NCBI GenBank assembly: GCA_964016985.1 | Contig: OZ024823.1 | Location: 29,429,216 to 29,493,215 of the forward strand | Direction: 5' to 3' | Length of the DNA stretch: 64,000 bases | Origin: Anodontia alba | Taxonomy: Eukaryota > Mollusca > Bivalvia > Lucinida > Lucinidae | Shown here: one piece after another, positions 11,166 to 22,790 of the stretch | How positions within the stretch are numbered: the first letter of the stretch is position 1 | Layout: each line of letters starts with the position of its first letter | The notes under the pieces: generated by a model | The model's input: the letters and a program-made list of their open reading frames with translations, nothing else | Told to the model about the DNA's origin: nothing | The model's database searches: none | Program-made: the position numbers and the translations under genes

Positions 11166-11790
11166 GCCATTCAAGAAAGGTTCAGTCACGACTGTAGTTA
11201 CATTAGGTAACAGCGATGTACAGCGAGTGATGCATGAAGGATTTCAGAAATGCTTGCAGGACGCAGAGAAATTCAACAACGTGTGTTTATTTGCCTAGTA
11301 ATTTATGTTTCTTATGCGATCTTGAGCCATATCCTTTTTTTCTGTTGCTTACAAGCTAGCTTGAGTTTGGAATCGTGTGTCTTTTTGTGAGATAAAACGG
11401 TTAATGAACTACTAAGAAAATCAATAAAATATCACCCGCACTCCCGAAACCATCGGCGCTGTTTACAATTTAAACACGAAATTCTGAGTTTTTTGACAAA
11501 GGATTTTGCATGTTGGTGGCTCTCGGTTTCGAAATTAACCTTACTTGTACCATACAAGTGCAAAACGTTTTATAGTGTGTCTTTAATGGCTGTTCTTATC
11601 GATGGTTGGTGAACTCCTTGCAGAAGCTAGTTTATATAGTGTTCTGCTTTTGAGAATATCCAACAGTCTAAAATTAGATTGTCTTGAAAGGTTGTCTTGA
11701 ACGAATTTACTAAACATATATCTCGACTATCATTTACAGTATACTCATGCATATCAAAATGAATGGCATAGAAAGGTTTATCACATGTAT

Positions 11791-12042
11791 CATTACGAAA
11801 ACATGCCTATTCAAATATATTGAAAATTACACCTCCGAAAACTGAAAGTTTTTTAGATAAAAATTCTGATATTGTTCATATTTCTGCTCAAAACATAGAT
11901 TATGGGCAGTTCTAACGAGTACCCACAATCTATGTTTTTGAGCAGAAATAAAAAAATAATGTATACCCCTGTAAACCCCAATTTTACTATATAAAACTGG
12001 GGTTTAAGGGGGTCAAAATTATATAAGTATATTTTCGTGATG
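11791..12042 (+). mobile_element. Pal element copy 6 (has an empty-site partner)
   Basis: The ends are CATTACGAAAACATGCCTAT and ATAAGTATATTTTCGTGATG. The core is shortened on the left arm: ATTATGGG runs directly into CAGTTCTAACGAGTACCC. The other duplication copy has no element at this point (about 20850), which gives a natural before/after pair. Confidence 0.93.
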
Positions 12043-12994
12043 TCATAGAAGCTGTGCACAGCCTTCCCCAGGCTCTCCCCGAAATTGTATTTATCCATAA
12101 TGAGTGTGCCTCTAAGACATGATCTCGTCCAGGGACAACACTTGCCTGGTGTGGCGGCCGTAAAAAGTTTCCCTGCCCTTCATCATAATATAGATTATAT
12201 TTTATAGTCCTTTGGAATCGTTAATTCCACTGTGGAATTTCGATCATATTTAAAGGTCATTGATGAGGCTTAATTGGCCCAGAAGACCCGTACACTCTAT
12301 ACTTTTCAGTTCTGGTGTACTACTTGTTTCTGAAGGATAACCCTTTTATAGAACACATTGCCTGTTGAAATTTCAAATCTCCTATCCTGAATAAGTTCGT
12401 GATGGTTTATTGTTCTTCCATTTTGACCGAAAGCATAACGGCCATGAAGATTGCAACATTTTACTCGTGATCTATTTTAGTCTTCAGATCCTGGTCTTGC
12501 AAGTCTTAAACATATTATCCATGATCGTTATTTAGATTAAGGCCATCCTTATTAAATTTAGTTTCCTATGCTCCTACTCAGACTTTTCTAGGCAGTAGTG
12601 AGGTAGGTATTTTTCTTTTTTGATCATGTGTCAAATACAATAATGGTGCATTTGCAAATAAGTAGGGCCCAGATCAAACTTCTGAATAGTCTGATTGGGG
12701 TCTACACTGTTTGCCATCCATTCTTCCAGAAGTAAATGCACAGGGTCTGTTAGCAAAAAAGTAATTAGATTTAAATTTGAAAACTATTCCTCAGGATGGC
12801 CTACAACTTTTATGTAGGGTCTAAATAAGTGGATAGGTAGGACGACGGACAACAGGCATAAGCTGACCTGGAACTCTAGGTGAGCTTATAACCCGAATCT
12901 TACTTGATATGATTAGAGAAGCTGGAAGTGTCAAAGTTGTCGATAAAATGCGTGTCGACAAATTAGTTGTTGCATTTTAAACATCTAAACTCTT

Positions 12995-13110
12995 CAGATT
13001 TTCCGTTAAAAGAAAGGAAGGCAATGATCAGGGATCAATACAATTACCTAACACCTTCCGTCCAAGACACCAAAGGAAAGAAGGACGCATTTAAAGCAAC
13101 GACACCACAA
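12995..13110 (+). repeat. interspersed repeat fragment shared with 17705
   Basis: It matches 17705-17815, including AAGGAAGGCAATGATCAGG, CAATTACCTA and CCAAGACACCAAAGG. The downstream part of the same family reappears at 41283-41415. The family is unidentified. Confidence 0.65.
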
Positions 13111-14296
13111 TCAACTCCTTACAATACTTATCCCGATTCTTGAAAAATACAATCTATAAGGGTTGGCCTTGGAAACGCCGAATGCACATAATGCGTAAAC
13201 TAGACTCTTCATAGCAGGGCAGCATTGTCGTTTGCAGGGGTTCATATGCCCTTCCCTTTCCCCTCCCGAGTTCCCCTGTACCGGTTTAAGCAGAATTCGA
13301 TTTCTAAAATATCAGAATGGGCTCAATGATCCTAAAGAAAATGAAAACTACAGTATGTTTAAGTACGGGAAATGTTTTAGCACTTAACACCAACTGCAGT
13401 AAAGTCAAATAAAGTCTATAAGGGTTACCCTTGGAAACACAAAACATATTAAAAATAAAAGCCGAAGACTCGGTTTCATTTGGACTCTTCATACAACAGC
13501 AATACAGTTACTGGTGATAAAATGAGCTGAAAGTTTAACAGCTGTTGGGTACTATAGCAAGTTGCTCTAGCTCTACGCGCTTGCACAGGCTTGTCTGTCC
13601 GGATATTGGGAAAAATAAGGTAAGTAATAAAGTTTATCTAATTAAGAACATGTGTTTTCCGATTTCCAATCCGATTTCCGTGATTTTGTGTTGTTTGTTT
13701 CCAACGGCAATCCTTTTTCACTTTTATTTTACTATATATTTATGTTGTTTTATATTGATAGGATACATATGCTAACACTGTTAATTATTAGAAAGTTAAT
13801 ACTGGAGTTCTGGAGAATTGGTACACTTTCAGGGCAGGCATCTGTCCAAGTTGATCTTGCTCCCTTCTGAAAAAGGATCCACACACACACACAAACACAC
13901 AAGCTTGGGAGCAAATTCATTCCTTTAACAGTAGACATCTTTTCAGAGTGGACATGATTTACACGATAACACACAGGAAGTCACTAAAGTGTCCTCCCTT
14001 GTAAAATGGCAAAACATTTACAAGTTATATACTGTTCCCTGACATTAAATAGTAATGTTACAAATCAGTCAATGGTTAAGCTCAGAATTCATTTCATTGG
14101 TTTTCTATCGGCTTTGATTTAGATTGTTTTCCCGCGAGAAAAGTGAAGGAGCTCGTTTTTGCCGAAATTCGATTCCCATACAGAATGGTGGACAGCATGG
14201 TGGACAACGATTGGCAGCTGAAATGATAAAAATGATTTTGTTTAAATGTTTCTCCCTTTCAGCGCGGTAGACATGAACTAATACAATTCACCTATG

Positions 14297-14372
14297 AAAC
14301 AGTGTAGATCTAGATGAGACGGCTATAACGGTTCCATCAGGATCTACACGATCTACACTGGCTGTCATTGGG
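14297..14372. repeat. AAACAGTGTAGATC hairpin
   Basis: AAACAGTGTAGATCTAGATG pairs with CATCAGGATCTACAC and GATCTACACTG. A duplicated GATCTACAC unit makes the right arm longer. Confidence 0.65.
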
Positions 14373-14599
14373 TTGTAGATGTTTGACTGTCAGCTCTGTT
14401 TGTAACAATTGACGTGTCCAGATTCAAAGACGGAAGAGTCTACTACAGAAACTCAGGGATGAAAGGGAAACGGAATGGTGGAAATGATTCGTAATTTAGC
14501 GAAACGAAACCTAATAGTGAGGGTACAGCTATTTTAAGTAATCAAAACTGTGCAAGAGTATTAAGAAATATTGGTTGGAAAGATACAAGCCCTTGAACT

Positions 14600-15570
14600 A
14601 ACAGTATATGAACACATATTAGCTATCTTAAATGTTTATAGTCTAATAAGGATGATATATTTTGTTTTGAAATGTTAGACAATTATCTAAAAGAAAAGCA
14701 AGAGAAAAAAATAATAGTAGGTGGTGATTTTAATACAGGTTTTTTTAATATTGAACTATGTGGACAATACCTAATCCATATGATTGATGAATATAATCTT
14801 GCAGATATTTGAGGAAGTTAACACCAAACAAAGAAACAATATACATGACACTCTTCAAATAAATCATCAATTTCCAGCAGATTAGATTATTTTTGGTGTC
14901 TGATAATCTCATAAAATTGGTGCTAAAATGCAAACATAAAACTAGTTATAAATCAGACCACAGTTTTGTAATAGTAGACATAGAGTTAATATCACATATA
15001 AAATGGTCCAGGATATTTAAACTTAACAGCTTTCTGCTTGAAAATAAATATCAGGAAAACATAAGGAAAAGTATAAAAGAAATATCAACTTTAATGTGAA
15101 AAACCAACTAAAATATTTTATGGGAACTTATAAAAGACACAATTAGAAATGAAACAATTAAGTAGGGAAGATTAAGGAAAAATGAAAATAACAAAACGAA
15201 ATTAAACTTACGTGCCAGATAAAGCATTTATATGATTTAATAAGCAATACAGTTAGTAACAAAATAATAGAAATCCTAAAACAAGAACTGAATGCCAAGA
15301 AAAAAAAGAGTTAAACATGTAAACAGAAAATCCCAAGTCTAGAAAAAGGACAGAAAGTAAAATTATTAGCAGATTAAACATAAATGGGAAATATTAAAAG
15401 AAGAGAAAATATATTATGAAAAAAGTGTATAGGAAACAAGATCAAAGAATTCATAATACAACCTTTTAGTCTAAAATAAAGAAAATCGAAAAAAGGTACT
15501 GAGTTGCAAGAAATATTATAAATATGTTTTTTCAGGAAATGCAAACAAAAATATTATATAAACAGGGCTA
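14600..15570 (+). pseudogene. Tx1/L1-like LINE: endonuclease and linker remnant
   Basis: This is a degraded piece of a non-LTR retrotransposon ORF2. Visible on the plus strand are an APE-type endonuclease motif IIVGGDFNT (bases about 14711-14737) and, further on, SYKSDHSFVIVDIEL (SDH at about 14953-14961). In this family these residues belong to the metal-dependent nicking site. The linker that follows, with WELIKDTIRNETIK, is full of stops and frameshifts. No reverse transcriptase of the same element follows; a different LINE begins near 15584. The family assignment rests on resemblance to Tx1/L1-type endonucleases and was not searched. Confidence 0.75.
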
Positions 15571-15583
15571 AAACACGAATGAA

Positions 15584-16029
15584 ATGAGAAAAAATAAACC
15601 AAAAGACTTCTGGAAATTATTTAGCCGGAGAAATAGACTTTTGCAAAATAATATTAGAAATGAAGACTTTTACAAACACGATCAAAATTTACTTGCAACA
15701 CCGGTAAGTACTGTTTTACAAACCGAGCATATAGACGAGTACATACAAAATTTTGATTACGACCAAAGGGACGCAACTTTTGAAGATTTAGATCAGCCGA
15801 TCACAAACTAAGAAACTATAGCCGCTATAAAAAGAGGAACACAAATAACTCTAACAAATATAGGGGGTAACATTTATAAGTTGTTATGCAAAATTAAAAT
15901 AGTCAGTTTTAAAAATCGTATAAAACATTGGTCAGCCACCAATGATGTTTCTACAGATAAACAATTTGGCTTCAAACCCAGTCATGGTACAGTTGACGAT
16001 GTTTTCATTCTAAAAGTGCTTTCATTGGG
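15584..16029 (+). pseudogene. second LINE: region before and start of reverse transcriptase
   Basis: An open stretch of 75 codons starting at 15584 contains KPKDFWKLFSRRN, typical of the linker just before a LINE reverse transcriptase. Further on, in another frame, NRIKHWS and QFGFKPSHGTVDDVFILKVL (about 15960-16022) match the finger motif of the enzyme. The reading is broken by frameshifts and stops and ends where RetA copy a begins. Homology is confident; the clade is not determined. Confidence 0.72.
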
Positions 16030-16765
16030 AAAGTGCTCACTACAAAGTTGTTGAACCAGGGGTATCAAAAAACCAAACTGGTAGCAACACTTAAGAAGTT
16101 CTGTGGGAGACATCATGATCTGGTCAATCCCTACAATGTGGCAGTTTCCAGAATTGTTTCTGATGTTTTTGACACTGACGCGCCATAAGTAGACTTCGTA
16201 AAACTTTAACCAGTGGGTTGGGGCTTGACGATATGTCTTTGGCTTGGCCCGCCGTTTTCAACTATTGGTTTTCATTTACTTTGGCATACAGTAGAATTAG
16301 CCAGGAGTACTCGTCTTTGTTAATTATAGTGATTAATTTGATTTTTATGTTTTTGCTTTGATGCATTGACTGAGTTGGGAGCCTTTATGCGAACCGAATT
16401 TTTATGTATTTCTGTATTAAGAGTAGCATCGGGACCCAGGGTGAAGTTAGCTTGCTGTAAAAGTGCTTTAACCCCCCCCCCCCCCACCCGGTGGTTTGCT
16501 CTACCGACCGTTCTAAGGCGGTGATCCCGGTGTTAGTCTTATTCTTTGTTGCTTTGTAGTTTATTGTACGAGGCGATTTGTTGTATGTCTTTCCGTGTGT
16601 CATTTTGTTCTTGTGTTTTTCAGTCCTTTTAGTATTGCGATAACCTCGCTTGGGGAAGAGAGAGCTAATCTTAGTGCTTGTTTAGATTTGTCGGTTTCCT
16701 CTTCCTCTTGGGGTCTGGGAAGGGCTGCGGTTTGTGATTGTGGCACTCCTACCTTTTTTTTTTTC
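16030..16765 (+). mobile_element. RetA copy a
   Basis: The 5' part reads in frame as a C-terminal protein piece: LTTKLLNQGYQKTKLVATLK, GRHHDLVNPYNVAVSRIVSD, stop at about 16186. A non-coding 3' region of about 570 bp follows, opening with CTTCGTAAAACTTTAACCAG and closing with GGGCTGCGGTTTGTGATTGT and a T-run. The same 3' region ends every RetA copy. I recognise the KLLxQGYxxxKL...FYxRHxxL pattern as the C-terminus of widespread invertebrate reverse-transcriptase proteins. The class is not assigned. Confidence 0.8.
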
Positions 16766-16937
16766 CAAAATCCCGGACATACGCTTCTATCGATATTTCC
16801 TTCGTTCAGGCCTATGGGCATGGTGGGCGAAGCTTGCTTACCAAGTAATGCTTACTATCTGCGGACGCCTGATTACACCCTTTATTCTGGGGTCCATGTC
16901 TGTTGGTCTGAACATTCTGATTCGTCATTCGTTTACG

Positions 16938-17704
16938 GATTTATGAGTTTGGATTATGGCTTAGGTAGCATGACCGCAACTACTCTGAAGTATATCATAG
17001 ACAAATATTTGCAAGGAAAGAGGAAATCATACTGCGCATTTATTGATCTAAAAGAAAAGTGTTCGATTCTATTTCACAGACTTGGCTACAGTACAAGCTA
17101 ACGAAAAGCGGAATAAACAGTACAAGCTAACGAAAAGCGGAATAAATAGTAAGTTGTTGAACATAATTCGTTCAATTCGTTCAGTTTATCATAGTATTAC
17201 GCTAAAATGTTTTAGTGATTTTGTGTGTTGTTTGTTTCCAAAGGCAATCATTTTTGACTTTTATTTTACTTTATTGACAAAATACTTCACTTGTGAAATA
17301 GGACTCTTACAAGGGGAAATATTGTCACCTGTATTGTTCTTCCGCTTTCTAGATGACATTGAGATGCATTTATTCCGGAATGGTTACGTAGGGATAAGTC
17401 TTGAACATCTGACCTTGTATTTTTTTTGTTATTTGCCGACGATGCGATTATCTTCGTGGACACACCCGAGGGCCTACAGTTGTCATTAAATAATTTAGAA
17501 AGCTATTGTAAGCAGAGGGCTTAACAGTAAATGTCGACAAAACGTAAATTATGATATTTCGTAAAGAAGGCATTATAGGACAAAATGAATCTTGGACCTA
17601 CGGGTTTGGAAATTGGAAAGGTAAATTGTTTAACTATCTGGGCATAGATTTATCTATTGGAGGGGCATTGGTACAAACTATCAAGGCTTTAGCCGACAAA
17701 GTAC
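16938..17704 (+). pseudogene. second LINE: reverse transcriptase palm remnant
   Basis: Frameshifted reverse transcriptase motifs appear in order: LKYIIDKYLQGKRK, YCAFIDLK (motif A, but KAFDS is altered to KEKCS), IGLLQGEILSPVLF (17297-17340), the catalytic FADD box followed by AIIF (about 17432-17452), a VNVDKT region, then FNYLGIDLSIGG (about 17621-17660). At least three frame changes are needed. About 60 bp at 17216-17275, also found at 13678-13738, interrupts the region before the LLQG motif. The fragment ends in the repeat at 17705. It is inactive. Confidence 0.82.
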
Positions 17705-17918
17705 TAAATAGAAAGGAAGGCAATGATCAGGAATCGATACAATTACCTACCGCCTTCCGTTCCAAGACACCAAAGGGAATGAAAGACGCACTTAAAGTAA
17801 CGGCACAACAATCAAAAAACTACAAGCAGAAAGCCAAAAGGACAGTCTCTTGCCAAAGAATGGCCAATAAAAAATTCAACAAGACATACATGCAAAGACA
17901 TACAGGCCCAGAATTAAT
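17705..17918. repeat. unidentified interspersed repeat
   Basis: It shares about 110 bp with 12995-13110 and, further on, CTACAAGCAGAAAGCCAAAA and CATACATGCAAAGACATACA with 41283-41415. Three copies in one window indicate a dispersed family. It directly abuts the 3' end of RetA copy b. Confidence 0.65.
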
Positions 17919-18078
17919 AAAAAAAGGTAAGAAAAAAGTCCAGGGAGTGCCACGATTACAAACCTCAGCCCCTCCCAGACACCTAGAGGAAGAGGAAACC
18001 GAAAAAACCAAACAAGCACAAATCGAACAAACGCACGAAAAGCACCAACAGAAGTACCGCCTTGGAACGGTCAGTAAA
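17919..18078 (-). mobile_element. RetA copy b (3' end, internal deletion)
   Basis: The 3' terminus AAAAAAAGGTAAGAAAAAAG (plus strand) and the GGGAGTGCCACGATTACAAA block are present. The match then jumps across a deletion to CCGCCTTGGAACGGTCAGT. Antisense orientation relative to the LINE it follows. Confidence 0.75.
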
Positions 18079-19044
18079 ATATTACTGGTAATATCATTAA
18101 AATATGTTTCGTATCGATTCGCCATTTCAGCATCAGATTCTCTCAATACACTTTGTTATATAGATTTGTAGAAGCAAAAAGAAGACAAATCCATGCATGA
18201 ATGTTTTCATGCAAATAATGAAAATGTTCGTACATGGACAGCTTTGTCATAACAGCATGTTAAAATGATCCTTTCGTTATAGCAGCATCTGGAAATGAAA
18301 ACAGCCAAACATTATGTTTAAGAATAAACAGGAAAATTTTCGCCTATGTTATCAAATGTCTTTGGTTCACAAATTTGTACCAAAATTTATATGGGTCCGT
18401 ATTTTGTATAAAAAATAGCCCTACGGCTTTCCGGTCTAAATCTGTGTACAAATCGGTTTCAAGATGGTGTTGCTATAGCGACGAGTTTACATGCTCCGCA
18501 AATAACAGATAGAAACATTGAAGTCATTTTATCTAAAAGGAGACGACTGCCTTATTCTCCTTTTCGGTCAACCTTAGTCAGATACCAGTTTTTGCTTTCT
18601 GTATGACGAAGAGGGGAATTGCTGAAACATTGACAGCATTCATTATCGGTGTCAAAAGCAATGTTGTCTTACGGTCAGCTCTCATAATGTTACTCTAAGA
18701 GATTAGAAGTTTCAGTTTGAGATCGCAGTATTCTGAGATAAAAGTGGATGAAATGTAAGGAATGTATAGCTAATTAAACCAGTATTGCTCTTTATTAGTT
18801 TGACTTAAACAATACTTTGAGTTTTCAAAGTTTCAGATCTATTTCTCGTGTCCAGAACTTCTGGATAACGCATCTAATCTAATCCTTTAGTTGCTTGTCA
18901 TATAACTGAACAAGAACAGACGAACGAACTTGTGTTTACTATGTGTCAAGAGAACAGTGCCGGATAAAATAATTGGAAACAGAACAGCTGGTGGGCAAAA
19001 CATTGAGAGGGCATAGTACTTATTGTTTCGAAATCTGGTTTGGG
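18079..19044. other. intergenic, nothing recognised
   Basis: No coding, RNA or repeat signal is supported. Confidence 0.5.
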
Positions 19045-20937
19045 AAGCGAGTGAAGTAAGTGGGCCTACACAGCAAGTACATTAGGTTTGAAGTGGCTAA
19101 TTGTGTAACTAAGGGACACATGTGACCGTCACTGTGTAATGAATTAACGTTTACGCTTATGTATTCGCATATTCGACCATATAATATGCCTATGCCCTCA
19201 TTTAAGCTCATATTTCTCCAGTACCAAATGAACTGAAAAAGAAACCATCACTCGGCCATAAGATGGACATCTAGTTTTGACGATCTGGCAAAGAGTACTT
19301 ATTTTATGGGAATGTCTTTTAGTACCAAAATATGCGAAAACGGGTATCACGTAAAGAATTTAAAAGTATAACTTGTTTCTTTATGTTGTGTGAAAGACGG
19401 GGCAACTAGTCGTTCTAATAAGGTGTACAGCTTTTAAAACGCGCTTATAGTGTCAGCTAAACTATTCTGTTTAGATATTTGTGTTCTTTTTCGTTCGGTG
19501 TCTGAAAATAAATGACTTTAAATCACCGGAAACACCAACGATTTTATTCATATTTTCAAAAAACAAAACAGAATCCCAAACTGCAGATGTAGATTGCTAA
19601 TAGAGTCTAGACACCGTCTTACTGTCAGTTTTGCTAATCGATGAGAAAAATGCGCATCTGAAATGAAGTGTACGTTGCCTATTTTGAGTATTCGGCGGCA
19701 TTATTCACTATATGAAATTATGCCGACTGTTTCACAATACAAATTACCCGGCACAGCAATTCCTACAAGTTTGCATGTATTCCCAGCGAGCGCTCAGATC
19801 AGTCTTCGCAGATATCAGCCTGCGTATCCGCACAGATTGATTAGATTCTTGACGGGGAACTGTACAGGTAGAAGAGGATTCAAAACATCTTCAAGCGGAC
19901 AGTAAAGGCCCTGATCAGCCTGCACAGATGCACAGGCTCTTCTGAGTATTCGCTCGGCGTACGTGATCCTATAGAAAATGCTGTGCCTAGCTAAATTCAA
20001 TACCAGTATTTCTGTCAACAGTATACGCTGAACTCGTGGATTGTAAGGTCAATTGTCTTGGAGATGGCCAGCAATTTCTTCTGAACTAAACCTGTTCTTG
20101 TTATACTGCAAAGGAGTGAAGACTTTAAGGCGTTCCACAACCTTCTGCAGTTGCATTGCAACCTGAAATAACAGGGCCAGCATGGATGACAATAGCCATT
20201 CCGGAAACGTTCAGTCACGACTGTAGTTACACTAGGTAATCACGTGACCGCGATGTATAGCGAGTGATGCATGCAGGATTTCAGAACTGCTTGAAGGACG
20301 CAGAGAAATTTAACAACGTGTGTGTTTTTGGCTAGTAATTTATGTTGTTTTCTGATGCGATCTTGAGCCATATTTTGGTGTTTTTTTTTTCTGTAGCTTA
20401 CAAGCTAGCTTGAGTTTGGAATCGTGTGTCTTTTTTGTGAGATAAAACGGTTAATGAACTACTAAGAAAATCAATAAAATATCACCCGTACTCTCGAAAC
20501 CATCGGCACTGTTTACAATTAAACACGAAATTCTGAGTTTTTGACGAAGGATTTTGCATGATTTTGGCTCTCGGTTTCGAAATTAACTTTAATTGTACCA
20601 TACAAGTATATAACGTTTTATAGTGTGTCTTTGATGGCTGTTCTTATCGATGGTTGGTGAACTGCTTGCAGAAGCTAGTTTTTGTAGTGTACTGCTTTTG
20701 AGAATATCCAACAGTCCAAAATTAGATAGTCTTGAGAGGTTGTCTTGAAAGAATTTAGACTAAACATGTATCTCGACTATCATTTTACAGTATAGTATAC
20801 TCACGCATATACATATCAAAATGAATGGCATAGAAAGGTTTATCACATGTATTATAGAAAATATGCACAGCCATTTCCCAGGCTCTCCCCGAAATTGTAT
20901 TTATCCATAATGAGTGTCCCTGTAGGACATGATCTCG
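19045..20937 (+). repeat. segmental duplication copy 2
   Basis: This is the partner of 9465-12127. It lacks the long poly-A, the 530-bp stretch and the Pal element of copy 1. The pre-integration site of Pal copy 6 is near 20850 (TATCACATGTATTATAGAAA). An 80-codon open frame is retained in both copies (10114 and 19663), but it overlaps the CAGATCAGCC-type repeat and shows no protein signature. Confidence 0.9.
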
Positions 20938-21740
20938 GTTGTTTCGTGCTGTCGAGTCCTCATCGTTGTTTCATCTCTGTCATTTGTTGATGTTTTGTGT
21001 TCTCGGAGATGTAGCACTGATGAGTTAGGAAACCTTCATGCGAACTGAACAAATTATGTGTCTAAACCGCGGCAGAAGTAAGGGCGAGGATTGTGGCCAC
21101 GTAAAATCGATTTAAGCCCCTCTGTTTTCCACTGATTGTATAGAAATGTCATGTAGTGAATGACCTGTACGTTTGAAGTGACGGTACAAGAAACTATCAT
21201 TTTCTTCAGGCATATTCATTCTACGAAAGTATTCATTAAAGCATGTTTTTAACATATGGTTTGTCTGTCAAACATATTCCATTCGACAGTTTACAGCACG
21301 TCAGGTAATTACATATATCAAAACGGTTGACTTTCAGTATAGATCTGAATAGTTAACTAATGAAAAGCGTCAACGTTAACAGATGAAGATATGTACTAGC
21401 TGTACATAAATGTTTACAACATCAATACCTCATAACACTGCACTTAGAAATACTAGGATACAGCAGTCCTTCCCCCCACTCCCCCCCCCCCTTGTGAACG
21501 GATTTGTATATTTGCGAAGAATAGGTGACTTTATAGGGGGCAGTCGAATTTTGAAGTTCTTATTAAACATATTAGTACTACCCGCTCCATATAAATTAAC
21601 AAAAGCAGCAAAACATAACTTTAAAGGTCTTATCATAACCGACGGAATCATAGTTCTAAAGCTACTAGTGGAATGGGAACCTGTAACGAAGAAGCAGAAT
21701 GTAATAAAAAGGGCGACATTGTTATTCTAAAACCATTAGT
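20938..21740. other. intergenic, possible degenerate RetA trace
   Basis: Around 21010-21060, GATGAGTTAGGAAACCTTCA and TGCGAACTGAAC resemble the RetA 3' region (GAGTTGGGAGCCTTTATGCG) at low identity. Nothing else is recognised except a C-run at about 21480-21491. Confidence 0.4.
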
Positions 21741-22239
21741 ATAGTATAGTTTACGTTAATTCAATAAATTACTCTTATCAATGCAGAGAATTTAAATATC
21801 TGCAAAATCAAGGTATTATTTCTCTTATTTTCTAAATCAGAAAAAGAAATATCATTTTTAGAAAACTGGCGTTCGATCAGTTTATTAAATGTCGATTATA
21901 AAATAGCAGCAACAAAAGCAATTGCAAACAGATTAAAACGTATATTACCAAAATTATAAACACCTCACAAACAGGATGTTTGAAAATTAGATATTTAGGG
22001 TAAAATATAGGAATTATATTTGAATTACTTGATTATGTTGAGAACACGAAATACCAGGAATGATATTTTCTGACTTCGAAAAAGCATTTGATAGCATTTA
22101 TCATGATTTTTAATGAAATGTTTAAAACATTTCAACTGCAGTGAAAATTTTGTCAATTGGATAAAACTAGTTTACTTTAATGTAACTAGTTGTCTTACAA
22201 ATAATGAGGTTCAGTCTGAAAATTTCCCTGTTAAAAGTG
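21741..22239 (+). pseudogene. Tx1/L1-like LINE reverse transcriptase, 5' half
   Basis: Successive frames spell SFLENWRSISLLNVDYKIAA, then KAIANRLKRILPK and INTSQTGCLK, then FSDFEKAFDSIYHDF (motif A, about 22068-22113), then the open stretch MKCLKHFNCSENFVNWIKLV. This is the fingers and palm order of an L1/Tx1-type ORF2. Stops and frameshifts show that it is dead. It stops at FPVKS, where Pal copy 7 is inserted, and resumes after it with VRQG. Confidence 0.85.
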
Positions 22240-22517
22240 CATTACGAAAACATGCCTATTCAAATATACTGAAAAATTTACCACCGAAAATGCAACTTTT
22301 TCAGATAAAAAAAATCTGATATTTTTCATATTTCTGCTCAAAACATAGATTGTGGGTACTCGTTAGAACCGCCTCGCCAAGGCGGCTCTAACGAGTACCC
22401 ACAATCTATATTTTTGAGCAGAAATAATAAAAATAATGTATACCCCTGAACCCCAGTTTTACTATATAAAAGTGTGTTTTAAGGGGGTCAAAACTTTATA
22501 GGTATGTTTTCGTGATG
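22240..22517 (+). mobile_element. Pal element copy 7, inserted in LINE
   Basis: A complete copy: CATTACGAAAACATGCCTAT ... TATGTTTTCGTGATG with an intact core (CTCGTTAGAACCGCCTCG, C-rich centre, GGCTCTAACGAGTACC). It interrupts a reverse transcriptase between codons for KS and GVRQG. Cutting exactly from the first C to the last G leaves AGT|GGC|GTA in frame, as the LINE family expects, so no target duplication is seen. Confidence 0.94.
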
Positions 22518-22790
22518 GCGTACGCCAAGGTTTTCCTCTCTTCCTATATTTATAATATGTATGAAATAGTTAAACAACCAAATTAGAATAAACAAAAATA
22601 TCAAATTTATAACAATAGCAGGATGCGAATTAAAAAAAAAATACATGCTATGAAGATGATGCTTCTTTTATTTTAGATGGTTCAAGGTCTTTGAAACCTT
22701 GATTAAAATATTAGAAAACTTTAGCTTTATATTCGGCTTAAATTTAAATGCAAAAACAAAATCAAATTTTACGAATAGGTGTCATCAAGG
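22518..22790 (+). pseudogene. Tx1/L1-like LINE reverse transcriptase, 3' half
   Basis: It continues the reverse transcriptase after the Pal insertion: VRQGFPL, then the catalytic box region reading YEDDASFILDG (about 22648-22682) where FADDT is usual, then a FGLNLNAKTK region. Glu in place of Ala before the two Asp residues and many stops show decay. Nothing of the later C-terminal domain is recognised after 22790. Confidence 0.78.

Larger units (their letters stand above)
9465..12127 (+). repeat. segmental duplication copy 1
   Basis: From AAGCGAGTGAAGTAAG to GACATGATCTCG this stretch aligns with 19045-20937 in the same orientation at high identity. It differs by a poly-A run at 9989-10018, an extra stretch of roughly 530 bp (about 10632-11165) and the Pal copy at 11791-12042. 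It contains CAGATCAGCC-type units (10218-10400 and 10738-10850). No coding function is supported. Confidence 0.9.
12128..14599. other. intergenic with scattered repeat fragments
   Basis: No gene seen. The stretch contains the second half of a GGCAAACAG hairpin near 12663-12720, a 110-bp segment shared with 17705-17815 (at 12995-13110), about 60 bp shared with 17216-17275 (at 13678-13738), and a hairpin at 14297-14372. Confidence 0.55.

Noticed and set aside
11089..11298. 69-codon frame starting with a hydrophobic segment
   Set aside because: It straddles the boundary of the segment missing from the second duplicate and has no recognisable motif.
16595..17101. 168-codon plus-strand frame
   Set aside because: It fuses the non-coding RetA 3' region with LINE sequence; chance read-through.
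13678..17275. 60-bp match between 13678-13738 and 17216-17275 read as an intron
   Set aside because: No splice consensus at its borders in the reverse transcriptase; more likely a small repeat fragment.
10114..19905. 80-codon frames at 10114-10356 and 19663-19905 conserved between the duplicates
   Set aside because: The conservation follows from the recent duplication, and the frames overlap CAGATCAGCC-type repeat. No protein motif.
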